From J027 sp965215855 (lineage in GTDB: Bacteria; Chloroflexota; Anaerolineae; Aggregatilineales; J027), in contig CBDCER010000002.1 of NCBI GenBank assembly GCA_965215855.1, forward strand, positions 620,001 through 684,000: DNA of 64,000 nt. Reading direction: 5' to 3'. Below are positions 44,044 to 53,158 of the stretch, piece after piece. Every line of letters starts with the position of its first letter. Within the stretch, counting starts at the first letter, position 1. The notes beneath the pieces are model-generated. The model searched no databases and was not told where the DNA came from. It was given only the letters and a program-made list of their open reading frames with translations. A program made the translations under genes and the position numbers.

Positions 44044-44784
44044 ATGGCTGTTTCGCATCGACGATTACTTTTACCCATACTAATGCTGCTGCTGGCTGCG
44101 TTGGCCTGTTCACTGACTCGTGATGATCAGGAAAAGCTGGACGAGGTATCGCAGAGTGGGACACAAATTGTTCTAACTCAGCGTGCGCCAACGCTAACCC
44201 CCGATCCAAACCAGGCCAAACCGATGGTCTTAAGCGTAACCGTATTGCCAGCCCAGCAGGTCGCTGTCGGTCAACAAGTGCAATTTCAAGCAACGGCCAC
44301 CCATATCCTGAGTGTCACGCGTTTTGATTTGGTGACGGTCAGCGGTGAGAGCATTGCCACTCAAACCGTGGAAGCTGGTACCGAAGTCACTGCCACGTTG
44401 CAATGGACACCGGATGCGCCGGGAACCTATACCCTCAACATCGTGGCATATCATGACGATGTAGCCAGTGACCCCATGTCGCGTGATGTCATCGTGATCG
44501 ACCCGAATGCAACAGTCGCCCCCACTGCCACCACTGAGCCTTGTGTAATCACGGTTGTGCAGAGTGGCACACGCGTCAGATCTGGCCCTGGCGTAAGCTT
44601 TTCGGCCCAGGGCAGCTTCACCGTGAACGAGCAACCAGAAGTAATCGCTCGTGGCGAAGACAATTCTGGGCAAGGTTGGTTCCAAGTCCGGCGCTCCAAT
44701 GGTCAAGAAGGCTGGATCAGCAGTCACCCTGATTTTGTGGAAGCGACAGGCGACTGTGCCTCAATTCCACGCATCGAGAATTGA
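44044..44784 (+). CDS. SH3b-domain lipoprotein with Ig-like domain
   Basis: A 246-residue exported protein. A signal sequence (RRLLLPILMLLLAALAC) ends in a Cys near residue 21 that resembles a lipobox, so it is probably lipid-anchored. A middle beta domain (about 55-160: VGQQVQFQATATHILSVTRFD and PGTYTLNIVAYHDD) is Ig-like, and the C-terminal 75 residues are a bacterial SH3 domain (TRVRSGPGVSFSAQG and GWFQVRRSNGQEGWIS). AGGAGA lies about six bases before the ATG. lgt, needed for lipid attachment, is 2 kb downstream. Confidence 0.8.
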   Translation: MAVSHRRLLLPILMLLLAALACSLTRDDQEKLDEVSQSGTQIVLTQRAPTLTPDPNQAKPMVLSVTVLPAQQVAVGQQVQFQATATHILSVTRFDLVTVSGESIATQTVEAGTEVTATLQWTPDAPGTYTLNIVAYHDDVASDPMSRDVIVIDPNATVAPTATTEPCVITVVQSGTRVRSGPGVSFSAQGSFTVNEQPEVIARGEDNSGQGWFQVRRSNGQEGWISSHPDFVEATGDCASIPRIEN

Positions 44785-44823
44785 TAACTGCCAATTTATC
44801 ACTAAGGATGGACTTAAACTCGT

Positions 44824-45462
44824 ATGGATATTACCTGGTATGGACATAGCTGTTTTCGGTTGACTGAACGCAATATGGCAACTGTGGTCACCGATCCTTT
44901 TGACAACACGGTCATCGGTTATCACCCCTTAAAATTGCGGGGCGATGTCGTCACCATCAGCCACGATACTCCCGGTCACAACCATCTGGAGGCCGTGCCT
45001 CAGCGTAAATATGCCCTGATGGGGCCAGGTGAATATGAGATCGGTGGCGTCTTCATCATCGGGGCCGCCATGTATGATCGTAAATCCGACAACCCGATGC
45101 CCAATGTGGTCTATGTAATGGAATTCGCTGGTGTAACCGTCGCGCACTTGGGCGACTTGCATCATATCCCCAACCAATCCGAAGTTGATACATTAGGCAG
45201 CATCGACGTGGCCCTTATTCCGGTCGGGGGCGGAGCAGGTCTCCATGCCAGCCAGGCCGCAGAGGTCATCAGCCTGTTGGAACCCAGCATCGTCATTCCC
45301 ATGCACTACAAAACTGAATTTACCCGTCTGGAACTCGACCCTGTTGATCGTTTCCTCAAAGAAATGGGTGTCAGTACCCCCATCGAAGATGAAGGAATAC
45401 GCATCAGCAAAAATAATCTACCAGAACAAACGCAAATCGTCGTGTTGAGCGTCAAGGAATAG
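44824..45462 (+). CDS. Metallo-beta-lactamase-fold hydrolase (UlaG-like)
   Basis: A 212-residue MBL-fold protein. WYGHSCFRL at the N-terminus and TDPF are typical of the UlaG/YtkL group. The metal motif normally HxHxDH is SHDTPGHNH, partly retained, followed by GPGEYEIGGVFI, GDLHHI and PMHYKTEF with later metal ligands. Members are lactonases or phosphodiesterases; the activity here is unknown and the altered first motif makes metal binding uncertain. It starts 39 bp after the SH3b lipoprotein gene and ends 5 bp before a small conserved-looking gene. Confidence 0.82.
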   Translation: MDITWYGHSCFRLTERNMATVVTDPFDNTVIGYHPLKLRGDVVTISHDTPGHNHLEAVPQRKYALMGPGEYEIGGVFIIGAAMYDRKSDNPMPNVVYVMEFAGVTVAHLGDLHHIPNQSEVDTLGSIDVALIPVGGGAGLHASQAAEVISLLEPSIVIPMHYKTEFTRLELDPVDRFLKEMGVSTPIEDEGIRISKNNLPEQTQIVVLSVKE

Positions 45463-45467
45463 TTGTA

Positions 45468-45773
45468 ATGATAAAGCTACTTTTGAGTTGGGACATTCTC
45501 CCCAACCGTGACCAGGAACATTTCGAGTTCATGATCCGCGAATTTGCCCCACGACTGACGGCCATGGGGGTGCGCCCTATAGAAGCCTGGTTTACGCTCT
45601 ATGGGCGCGATAATAACCCCCAGATTACCGTCGAAGCCATCGCAGACGACCTAGAAAAGATGCGTGAAGTTCTTGCTACATCAGATTGGTTGGAGTTGAA
45701 AGAGAATTTGCTGCAATATGTCACCAACTACCAACAAAAAGTTATTCGGGGACGCCCACATTTGCAGCTCTAG
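45468..45773 (+). CDS. Small unknown soluble protein
   Basis: A 101-residue protein, family not recognised. It starts WDILPNRDQEHFEFMIREFA and has GVRPIEAWFTLYG and ITVEAIADDLEKMREVL, an alternating pattern like a ferredoxin-type alpha/beta fold. It starts 5 bp after the MBL-fold gene, so both are probably made together. Its last 4 bp overlap the stop of the convergent enoyl-CoA hydratase gene. Confidence 0.75.
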   Translation: MIKLLLSWDILPNRDQEHFEFMIREFAPRLTAMGVRPIEAWFTLYGRDNNPQITVEAIADDLEKMREVLATSDWLELKENLLQYVTNYQQKVIRGRPHLQL

Positions 45774-46561
45774 AGGCGCTTCCACTGAGGCGGGCGTCGC
45801 TCAATTGCAGCCTGAATACCCTCTTGCAAATCCTCGGTATGAAACAGCGGGGCCTGTTCGATTTGTTCCAGGGCCAATCCGGTTTCTTCGTCTGCGATTC
45901 CCTGCATAATACGCTTGGCGGCTGCCACCGCTAAGGGAGCGCAACCCGCCAATTCCGTCGCGAGTTCCTCAGCCGCGCCACTCAACTCCTCCTGCGTTGC
46001 CACCACACGATTGACCAATCCCCAACGTTCCGCCCTCTCCGCATCAATCCGCCGCCCGGTGAAAATCAACTCCTTAGCCCTCGACATCCCTATCAGTTGC
46101 GCCAACCGTGTCGTACCGCCCACATCCGGAATCAAGCCCAGCCGCGTTTCCTCCAAACTGAGCGTCACATCTGCTGCTGCATACCGAAAGTCACAGGCAA
46201 GCGCCGTCTCTAAACCAGCTCCCAGGCAATACCCATGCAGTAGCGCCACTATCGGCAACGGCGACTCTGTCAATCGATTCAAAGCGCGTTGCCACTCGCG
46301 GGTCAGCGCATGAGGACGCTGAAGCCAGTCTGGGCCAAAATCCTCATTAACCCCACCCATCGACTGCAAATCTAACCCAGCCGAGAACGCCTTACCCGCT
46401 CCTCGAATTACCACCAACCGCACATCAGGTTGCTGTTCGGCCTCGTTTATTGCTTCGGCCACTCGACGTAACATCTTGAGCTGTATGGCATTCCGTTTAT
46501 CAGGACGATTGAATGTAATCTCAAAAATCGGCCCTTTGTGTTCAGTCAAAATCCAGGACAT
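45770..46561 (-). CDS. Enoyl-CoA hydratase/isomerase family protein
   Basis: A 263-residue crotonase-fold enzyme. The oxyanion-hole segments are GAGKAFSAGLDLQSMGG and GYCLGAGLETALACDF; the two catalytic Glu positions of hydratases are filled (Glu in GLETALACD and Glu in LSLEETRLGLIP), so a true hydratase activity on 2-enoyl-CoA is plausible. PDVGGTTRLAQLIG is also conserved. ATG at 46561 with AAAGG eight bases upstream. An acyl-CoA dehydrogenase gene is 3 kb away, not in the same operon. Confidence 0.9.
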   Translation of the reverse strand: MSWILTEHKGPIFEITFNRPDKRNAIQLKMLRRVAEAINEAEQQPDVRLVVIRGAGKAFSAGLDLQSMGGVNEDFGPDWLQRPHALTREWQRALNRLTESPLPIVALLHGYCLGAGLETALACDFRYAAADVTLSLEETRLGLIPDVGGTTRLAQLIGMSRAKELIFTGRRIDAERAERWGLVNRVVATQEELSGAAEELATELAGCAPLAVAAAKRIMQGIADEETGLALEQIEQAPLFHTEDLQEGIQAAIERRPPQWKRL

Positions 46562-46692
46562 ATCTGTGCCTTTCTGTTTATCGCTTGAAGCGCAAATTGT
46601 CCTGTCCTGACGCAAAAATTGCAAATTCCGACCTTGCTACAATCACCTCGCACGCATTACACTCGAACGTGCGAAGCAAAGGAGACACAATA

Positions 46693-47634
46693 GTGGAACT
46701 GACACAACGCAGCCTGGAAATCGGCCCCTTCGAGTTTTTGGGCATGACCATCAACCCCACAATTCATTGGTACGGCGTCATCATTGTCATTGGCATTATC
46801 CTCGCCACGTCCCTGGCGGCCTGGATCGCAAAAAAGGATGAAGAAGACACCGATATTGTCTGGAATGGTGTCATCTGGGTCGTCATTCTGGCCGTTATCG
46901 GCGCTCGACTGTGGTCGGTACTATTTCCAGCGGGCACTGCCGGGGCCGGACGCTCCCTGAGCCTGGACTATCTCACCGACCTAAACGATGGTCCGCTGGC
47001 AATTTGGAGCGGCGGTCTATCCATTTTTGGCGCTATCCTTGGTGGCCTGATCGGTATTCTCATTTATGCTCGACGCCACAAGCTGAAACGGCTGCAATGG
47101 GCCGACCGTGTTGTAATTGCTCTGCCGTTGGGACAGGCTATCGGGCGCTGGGGAAATTACGTCAATCAAGAATTGTACGGCGTGCCGACCAGCCTGCCCT
47201 GGAAAATCCGCATTGATCATCCGGTATCTGAATACGCCGACGAGCAATACTTCCACCCACTATTCCTGTACGAATCTATTGGTACAGTTCTGATCTGTTT
47301 TGGACTGCTATGGTTGTGGCGCAACCGCCGCCAGATGTTTCAGCACGGCGATTTTGTGTTGCTGTATCTGATGAGCTATTCTGCACTACGCTTCTTGCTG
47401 GAATTCATTCGCATCGAAATCCCTACTGTAGGCGGAATCAACGTCTCACAAGCCACCACCGCCCTACTGTTCCTCGCCGCTTTCATTCTCTTTGTCCTGC
47501 GGCATTACAATGACCAATTCACAAACAAGCTTTATCCACCCTTTGGCGAGCCACCCAACCCCAAAAAGAAAAAGCGGAAGAAGAAATCGCGCAAAACTCG
47601 CCAAGATGAATCAGCCGCAGCAAAGGCGGGCTAA
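46693..47634 (+). CDS. lgt: Prolipoprotein diacylglyceryl transferase
   Basis: A 313-residue membrane enzyme that attaches diacylglycerol to the lipobox Cys of exported prolipoproteins. The Lgt signature GRWGNYVNQELYG is present, with IHWYGVIIVIG (including the conserved HWYG), GARLWSVLF, GGLSIFGAILGG and FHPLFLYES. Seven membrane helices are predicted. An unusual Lys/Arg-rich tail (PKKKKRKKKSRKTRQ) ends the protein in the cytoplasm. GTG at 46693 with AAAGGAG eight bases upstream is chosen over earlier in-frame codons. The stop is followed directly by the SDR start. Confidence 0.95.
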   Translation: MELTQRSLEIGPFEFLGMTINPTIHWYGVIIVIGIILATSLAAWIAKKDEEDTDIVWNGVIWVVILAVIGARLWSVLFPAGTAGAGRSLSLDYLTDLNDGPLAIWSGGLSIFGAILGGLIGILIYARRHKLKRLQWADRVVIALPLGQAIGRWGNYVNQELYGVPTSLPWKIRIDHPVSEYADEQYFHPLFLYESIGTVLICFGLLWLWRNRRQMFQHGDFVLLYLMSYSALRFLLEFIRIEIPTVGGINVSQATTALLFLAAFILFVLRHYNDQFTNKLYPPFGEPPNPKKKKRKKKSRKTRQDESAAAKAG

Positions 47635-48321
47635 ATGAAATCCATTGCGTTGGTAACGGGCGGCAATCGAGGCATAGGGCTTGAAGTTTGTCGTCAACTT
47701 GCCCAAAAAGGCTACACGGTGTTGTTGGGATCACGAGATCTGACCAAAGGTGAAATTGCTGCAAAAAGCCTCAACCCCAACGTGACTGCCCATCAACTTG
47801 ACGTGACTGATCAAGACAGCATCGATCTAGTGCGTGATTGGGTCGCAGGCAAATTTGGGCGTCTGGATGTGTTGGTGAACAATGCCGCCATTCACTACGA
47901 CACTTGGCAAAATGTGGCTAACGCCGATCTCAATATTGTACAAGAAGCCTGGAACGCCAACACACTTGGCGCATGGCGCATGTGCCTGGCATTCATTCCC
48001 TTGTTGCGCCATAGCCCACACGGGCGAATTGTAAACGTCACCAGCGGCGCGGGTGCATTCGATAGTCTGGGGGGTGGCACGCCCGCTTACAGCATTTCCA
48101 AGGTGGCGCTCAATGGCCTAACGATCATGCTGGCCTCACAACTACAGCGCGACCGCATCCTAGTCAACGCCGTATGTCCCGGCTGGGTAGCCACCGATAT
48201 GGGTGGACGTGGCGGGCGTCCAATTCCAGATGGTGCTGCTGGGGTAGTTTGGGCAGCAACCCTGCCCGATGATGGCCCAACCGGCGGTTTTTTCCGTGAT
48301 AAGGAACCCGTATCTTGGTAG
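47635..48321 (+). CDS. Short-chain dehydrogenase/reductase (carbonyl-reductase-like)
   Basis: A 228-residue classical SDR. TGGNRGIGLEVCRQL binds NADP(H), LVNNAAIHYD is the NNAG-type motif, TSGAGAFDSLGG carries the catalytic Ser and YSISKVALN the YxxxK pair. The shape of the N-terminal half resembles human-type carbonyl reductases. The substrate is unknown. Its ATG directly follows the lgt stop (TAAATG), so it is co-transcribed with lgt. Confidence 0.9.
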   Translation: MKSIALVTGGNRGIGLEVCRQLAQKGYTVLLGSRDLTKGEIAAKSLNPNVTAHQLDVTDQDSIDLVRDWVAGKFGRLDVLVNNAAIHYDTWQNVANADLNIVQEAWNANTLGAWRMCLAFIPLLRHSPHGRIVNVTSGAGAFDSLGGGTPAYSISKVALNGLTIMLASQLQRDRILVNAVCPGWVATDMGGRGGRPIPDGAAGVVWAATLPDDGPTGGFFRDKEPVSW

Positions 48322-48334
48322 AACATTTCGACGA

Positions 48335-48370
48335 AAACAAATGCCTGGGGCTACGAGACTATCCCCAGGC
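48335..48370 (-). terminator. Terminator of the LysM protein gene
   Basis: A perfect 8-bp stem GCCTGGGG (48343-48350) / CCCCAGGC (48363-48370). On the - strand it is followed by ATTTGTTTTC. On the + strand no T run follows, though it may also end the lgt-SDR transcript. Confidence 0.65.
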
Positions 48371-48406
48371 TCTGAAATACTAGATTAGCTGTAGAATGAC
48401 AATCGC

Positions 48407-49429
48407 TTATCCGGTGCCAGGTGTACTACCGGACTCAGTATCCGTATCGCCATCTTCTGTCGCAGTTACAGGCGGCGCTGCAGGGAGCGCGGGTGCAGAA
48501 CTCCACGCGCTGTTGATGAAGAAATTCATACCCCAATACACCGTCCCCGTCGCATAACCAGAAATGGAAACAGTTCGCGTATTAATCGGCCACCCATCAG
48601 GCCATTCGGCGGGAATCTCCACATCAGCGGCGAATGTTCCGGCATCATCCGTCGTCACCGTTAGCAATACATCACTCTTACGATTCAGACTCGGCTTCTC
48701 CAGATACAAGTCAATATTCGTATTCGCTGGATAATTAAAGCCCCTCACCGAAACTGTATCACCGGGGCCTGCAATGCGGGGCTGGATACTGATGGCTGGA
48801 ATAGAGCCGGGCACAGGGAACGACGGCGTGGGTGGGGTAATCAACAACCGTTGCCCCACGTAAACCACACCCGTATCTGGGATGTTATTCACAGCTGCCA
48901 ATTGCCCTATCGATAGCCCAAATGCTAGCGCAATCCGGTATAAATTATCGCCGCGTTGCACAGTGTAGTAGCCCTGAGCATCAGTGGTATAGGTACGTCC
49001 CCCAACCGTAACACTGATTGCACCAATGCCAACGACTGGCGGAGCAGGCGGGGCGGTTGGCGTTTCATCCTTTGGCTCCACAGTGGCGGCAGGTTCAGGA
49101 GTATCTGTTGGTGTATCGGTGGCTGTCGGAGTCGTACTAGGACCACCTGTTCCACCACCGGGTGCTGGCAACGCCGCTACTAGCCCATCCAGGCATAAAA
49201 TATCTCCGATACGAATATAGCTGGGATTGGTAATGCCATTAAGCAGTGCGAGTTCCTGCATATTGACGTTATAGCGTCGGGCAATGCCGAGCAAGGTATC
49301 ACCATCCAAAATTAAATGCTTATTCACACAGTCATCAGAATCAACCTGCGCCTGTGTCGGCAATTGGATGGTCGTCAATACCAATATCACAGCAATAGCA
49401 ATAATTCCAAAACGCATATGTTTTTGCAT
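48407..49429 (-). CDS. Secreted LysM-domain protein
   Basis: A 340-residue exported protein. Residues 1-27 form a signal peptide (MRFGIIAIAVILVLTTI, TQAQ cleavage). Two LysM domains, which bind peptidoglycan or chitin, are visible: LILDGDTLLGIARRYNVNMQ and YTVQRGDNLYRIALAFGLSI followed by GQRLLITPP. A Gly/Thr/Pro-rich linker (about 110-150) separates them, and a C-terminal beta domain (about 215-310) looks Ig-like (PGDTVSVRGFNYPANTNIDLY). Start at ATG 49429 with AAGGAG six bases upstream. Confidence 0.88.
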   Translation of the reverse strand: MQKHMRFGIIAIAVILVLTTIQLPTQAQVDSDDCVNKHLILDGDTLLGIARRYNVNMQELALLNGITNPSYIRIGDILCLDGLVAALPAPGGGTGGPSTTPTATDTPTDTPEPAATVEPKDETPTAPPAPPVVGIGAISVTVGGRTYTTDAQGYYTVQRGDNLYRIALAFGLSIGQLAAVNNIPDTGVVYVGQRLLITPPTPSFPVPGSIPAISIQPRIAGPGDTVSVRGFNYPANTNIDLYLEKPSLNRKSDVLLTVTTDDAGTFAADVEIPAEWPDGWPINTRTVSISGYATGTVYWGMNFFINSAWSSAPALPAAPPVTATEDGDTDTESGSTPGTG

Positions 49430-49584
49430 GTTGGTCTCCTTTGTTAATTTTAACCCTGGTCATCATTAAGTGTATATAGGTTTGCCTTCTTCCGAAAGTA
49501 ACTTTGCACACAAAACAGGTGGTTTTGCATAATTAAGGTTATAATCACCGTCATATTTTTGCAAAGTTAAGGAGTCTTATCCCC

Positions 49585-50757
49585 ATGTCTGGCCCCAACT
49601 TTACACTATCTGAAGAACACGAAATGATCCGGCAGGCAGCGCGTGACTTTGCCCAAAAAGCTATTGCCCCCATTGCCGCCGAGTTTGACGAAACCGGTGA
49701 GTTCCCGTTGGAAACTATTCGCCAGATGGGTGAATTAGGATTTATGGGCATCGAAATCCCCGAAGACTATGGTGGTGCAGGCATGGACACCATCGCCTAT
49801 GTGCTGGCAATGGAGGAAATCGCCAAAGCCGATGTCAGCCATAGTACCATCATGAGTGTCAACAATTCACTATACTGTCACGGCATCCTAAAATTTGGTA
49901 CTGAAGAACAGAAACAAAAATACCTCGTACCCGTCGCTTCTGGTGAAAAACTTGGTGCTTATTCCCTGACCGAGCCGATGAGTGGCTCCGATGCCAGCAC
50001 GATGAAGTCTCGCGCCGTGTTAAGTGAGGACGGCACACACTACATCATCAATGGCACAAAAAGTTGGGTGACCAGTGGTCCAGTAGCTGATTTCCTCGTG
50101 GTTTTCACCATCACCGATCCCACACAAGGTCATCGGGGGATTACCGCCTTCCTGATGGAAGCCGACCAGCCAGGCTTTGTGCGTGGCAAGAAGGAACCCA
50201 AGCTCGGCATTCGTGCCAGCGCCACCAGCGAAATCTATTTTGAAGACTATAAAGCGCCGATAGATACCGTGTTGGGCAAGCCCGGCGAAGGCTTCAAGAT
50301 CGCTATGACCGTGCTGGACGCAGGCCGTGTCGGCATTGCATCACAGGCACTCGGTGTCGCCGTTGCTGCCTATGAAGCCAGTGTGCAATATGCCCGCGAG
50401 CGCGAGGCATTCGGCCAACCCATCGGTGCTTTCCAGATGATCCAACAGAAAATCGCCGACATGAAAACCCGCATTGAAGCCAGCCGGTTCCTGATTTACA
50501 ACGCGGCACTTGCCAAAACACGCAGCAAAGAAACCGGCGAACGCTATACTACCGAAGCCAGTATGGCAAAACTATTCGCCAGCGAAACCGCCATGTTTGT
50601 GGCCCACGCCGCTGTCCAGATCCACGGAGGCATGGGGTATAGTCGCGAACTGCCCATCGAGCGTTATTTCCGCGATGCCAAGATCACGGAGATCTATGAA
50701 GGAACTAGCGAAATTCAACGCATGGTCATTGCCCGCAACGAACTCGGTCTACGATAA
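49585..50757 (+). CDS. Acyl-CoA dehydrogenase
   Basis: A 390-residue FAD enzyme that oxidises acyl-CoA to 2-enoyl-CoA and passes electrons to ETF. The N-terminal helical domain (FTLSEEHEMIRQAARDFAQ), the FAD site GAYSLTEPMSGSDAS, and ERYFRDAKITEIYEGTSEIQ with the catalytic Glu in YEGTSE fit short/medium-chain enzymes. Full length. AAGGAG lies upstream of ATG, and a consensus TATAAT is at 49540-49545 without a good -35 box. A compact hairpin follows the stop. Confidence 0.95.
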   Translation: MSGPNFTLSEEHEMIRQAARDFAQKAIAPIAAEFDETGEFPLETIRQMGELGFMGIEIPEDYGGAGMDTIAYVLAMEEIAKADVSHSTIMSVNNSLYCHGILKFGTEEQKQKYLVPVASGEKLGAYSLTEPMSGSDASTMKSRAVLSEDGTHYIINGTKSWVTSGPVADFLVVFTITDPTQGHRGITAFLMEADQPGFVRGKKEPKLGIRASATSEIYFEDYKAPIDTVLGKPGEGFKIAMTVLDAGRVGIASQALGVAVAAYEASVQYAREREAFGQPIGAFQMIQQKIADMKTRIEASRFLIYNAALAKTRSKETGERYTTEASMAKLFASETAMFVAHAAVQIHGGMGYSRELPIERYFRDAKITEIYEGTSEIQRMVIARNELGLR

Positions 50758-50777
50758 TCATCGCGCCATAATATTAT

Positions 50778-50803
50778 AGGGGAGGGTCTGAGACCGCTCC
50801 CCT
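50778..50803. repeat. Intergenic hairpin element, copy 1
   Basis: AGGGGAGGGTCT (50778-50789) pairs with AGACC-G-CTCCCCT (50791-50803) in a nearly continuous stem with a single bulged base and a tiny loop. It lies between the convergent acyl-CoA dehydrogenase and permease genes and could terminate either transcript, but no T run follows. The same design occurs at 60058-60086. Confidence 0.55.
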
Positions 50804-50831
50804 TAACACAACGCTTTTGCCCCGTCGTGTC

Positions 50832-53156
50832 TTATTCGTACCGCAGCGCCTCAGTGACCTCAACCTGCGCCGCCCGCCGCGCTGGCAATACACTGCTGGC
50901 AACCGCCACCAACAACATCACTGGCAGGATCGCCAACAACCCACCCCAGTCCATCTTGCCGAATTCCGGCCCAGATCCAGTCTCGATGCCGATGTTTTGC
51001 ATGAAACCGTCATAGATCATAAGCCCAAACGGTATCCCCACCATAACTGCTATCAAGACCAGCACACATGCTCCCGTCATGACTGCCAACATAATCTGCC
51101 TGGGTGTGAAACCCAGCGTCTTCTGGATGCCAAAGTCACGGATACGCTCGCGCACACTCAAAAGACCGGTACTCAGAAGATTGACACCTGCAATCAACAC
51201 CAGCAGCATACTCAAGGCCCGCACCGTATCACGCAACTGAACGATAGCAGAATTGGGTTCGGTACTTGTCAGGAAAATGTCGAACTGCTCGCCAGATGCC
51301 GCTGACAATGTCGCCTTCAATGCCTCACGATCTGTGCCATCAGCCAGTGCCAGATTATAGAAATGTACTTCAGCGGTAGCATTAATCTGTTGTTGATACG
51401 TCTCCAGGCTGGTCATAATCACGTTTCCGGTCGATGTCATCTCAGCATAGTATCCCACCACCGTTACCGTGAACGGCTGCCCTTCCAACACGAATGTGAA
51501 TTCATCACCGATTTCCAGATCATAGTTGCTGATGATCCCATACCCCACCACAGCTTCCCCGGCCCGCTCAAACATACGCCCATTCGCAATGCGGAAATCA
51601 AATGACTGATATTCGTCACTTAACACGCGGATAATAAGTGGAATCTCAGTATGCGCCTCATGCCACCCAAAAGCCATCCGGTGCGTATAGTATGTCTTGA
51701 TTTCAGAGTATTCGGCCAGCAGCCCCCGTACATCTGTATCCGAAACAAACGTGCGATTGATCGACATATCCGCTGGTGTACCCTGATAGTACATCGGGTT
51801 GACCGCAAGATCGTCCATGGTCGCATCGGCTCCAACCGTGAAGATGAGAATAGTGATCGTCAACATCAATCCAATGATCGAAAAGACCGTTCGGAACCGG
51901 TGACTAAACACATCCTTCACACCTAAAACCACCACTGGCGACAGGCGCAGGCGGCTGGCGACCTGTGCTAGGCGAGATGGATTCGTGCGGCGGCGAGTAT
52001 AACCCACTGTCACCGCCTGCACAGTATCAACCCGGCTGGCATTCCAGGCCGGTATGAGTGTGAACAACGTGATTGACACAGCAACCGCCAGCAATACACC
52101 AATCAATAGGGCAGGATCATAGACATCGGTCGGTGTTGTGTTTAGCAGGTCCGCCAATGGGCTAGCAAATGTCGGGCCAATCAACGTACCGGCCAGCAAC
52201 CCCAGTAAACCGGCTCCTAAACCTATCACCAGATGTTCTGCCAAAAACAGCAGAACCACTTGACTTGGCTTGAAACCGATTGCCTTCAGAATGCCAATTT
52301 CTCGGTATTGCGACAGCATTTGCCCACTGATAGCATTGGCAATGATGAACCCGACAGCCACCAATCCCAACAGGCTGAACATACCCATAAACAGCACTAC
52401 CAAATTGTTCGACAATGTAGCGAGTTCACGGAGCCACTGCCAGTCAAAACTGGATTCCACCGTGACACCGGGATCACTCAGCACACGGTCAATAAATTCC
52501 CGGCTATCGTCGGGATTCTTGATACGCACACCGAGGCCATACGTCCACAATTCAGTATCGGGTTCGACTTCGCGGAGGCTTTCCAGTGTGGTATAGGCCA
52601 GACCTGCCGCCACGTCTTTTGTGGTCTCATCGTAATAGAACCAATGCGCGGATACCGCCGTACCCACCACCTCCAAGGGATACAAGCCGTCTTCCACCAG
52701 AAATTCCAGCGTATCGCCGACCTGGATGTCATAGAAACGGGCGAAGCTGAAATCCAGCACGACTTCGCCACGATTTGCCACCCAACGCCCATCAGCAACC
52801 AAAGGCCGCGCTACCGTTGAACGTTCCGTCAAACCATACAGGAACATATCGTGCTGTTCACCCTCAAACACCAACGGGTGATTATCCAACGCCGGAATAA
52901 GGCCGGTAGCTTCCGTGACATCTGGTTGAGCAGCGATGATTTCCAGACCATGGTCTTGCTGGCGGCTGATGAACCAGGCGTGTGGGCCGTTGGCTTCCTC
53001 AAATGACCGATCCCAGGGTTCATTGGCGCTGCGGCTGACAATGGCGGTCACTGTCAATGTCATGGTCGCCAACACCAAGATGACAAAGATTAGGCCATAT
53101 TGCAGGCGATTGGTACGAATGTCGGCGCGTACTTTGCGAAACACAGCAGTCCACAT
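50832..53156 (-). CDS. ABC transporter permease with two FtsX domains (MacB/LolE-like)
   Basis: A 774-residue membrane protein. An N-terminal helix (LQYGLIFVILVLATMTLTVTA) is followed by an extracytoplasmic domain, an FtsX core (QYREIGILKAIGFKPSQVVLLFL), a second start helix (VFSIIGLMLTITILIFTVGA), another outer domain and a second FtsX core (RIRDFGIQKTLGFTPRQIML). It forms an exporter with the ATPase encoded just upstream (2-bp gap). The whole operon is padR, ATPase, permease. PadR-linked exporters commonly move toxic peptides, antibiotics or lipids; the substrate here is unknown. Confidence 0.92.
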   Translation of the reverse strand: MWTAVFRKVRADIRTNRLQYGLIFVILVLATMTLTVTAIVSRSANEPWDRSFEEANGPHAWFISRQQDHGLEIIAAQPDVTEATGLIPALDNHPLVFEGEQHDMFLYGLTERSTVARPLVADGRWVANRGEVVLDFSFARFYDIQVGDTLEFLVEDGLYPLEVVGTAVSAHWFYYDETTKDVAAGLAYTTLESLREVEPDTELWTYGLGVRIKNPDDSREFIDRVLSDPGVTVESSFDWQWLRELATLSNNLVVLFMGMFSLLGLVAVGFIIANAISGQMLSQYREIGILKAIGFKPSQVVLLFLAEHLVIGLGAGLLGLLAGTLIGPTFASPLADLLNTTPTDVYDPALLIGVLLAVAVSITLFTLIPAWNASRVDTVQAVTVGYTRRRTNPSRLAQVASRLRLSPVVVLGVKDVFSHRFRTVFSIIGLMLTITILIFTVGADATMDDLAVNPMYYQGTPADMSINRTFVSDTDVRGLLAEYSEIKTYYTHRMAFGWHEAHTEIPLIIRVLSDEYQSFDFRIANGRMFERAGEAVVGYGIISNYDLEIGDEFTFVLEGQPFTVTVVGYYAEMTSTGNVIMTSLETYQQQINATAEVHFYNLALADGTDREALKATLSAASGEQFDIFLTSTEPNSAIVQLRDTVRALSMLLVLIAGVNLLSTGLLSVRERIRDFGIQKTLGFTPRQIMLAVMTGACVLVLIAVMVGIPFGLMIYDGFMQNIGIETGSGPEFGKMDWGGLLAILPVMLLVAVASSVLPARRAAQVEVTEALRYE

Positions 53157-53158
53157 TG

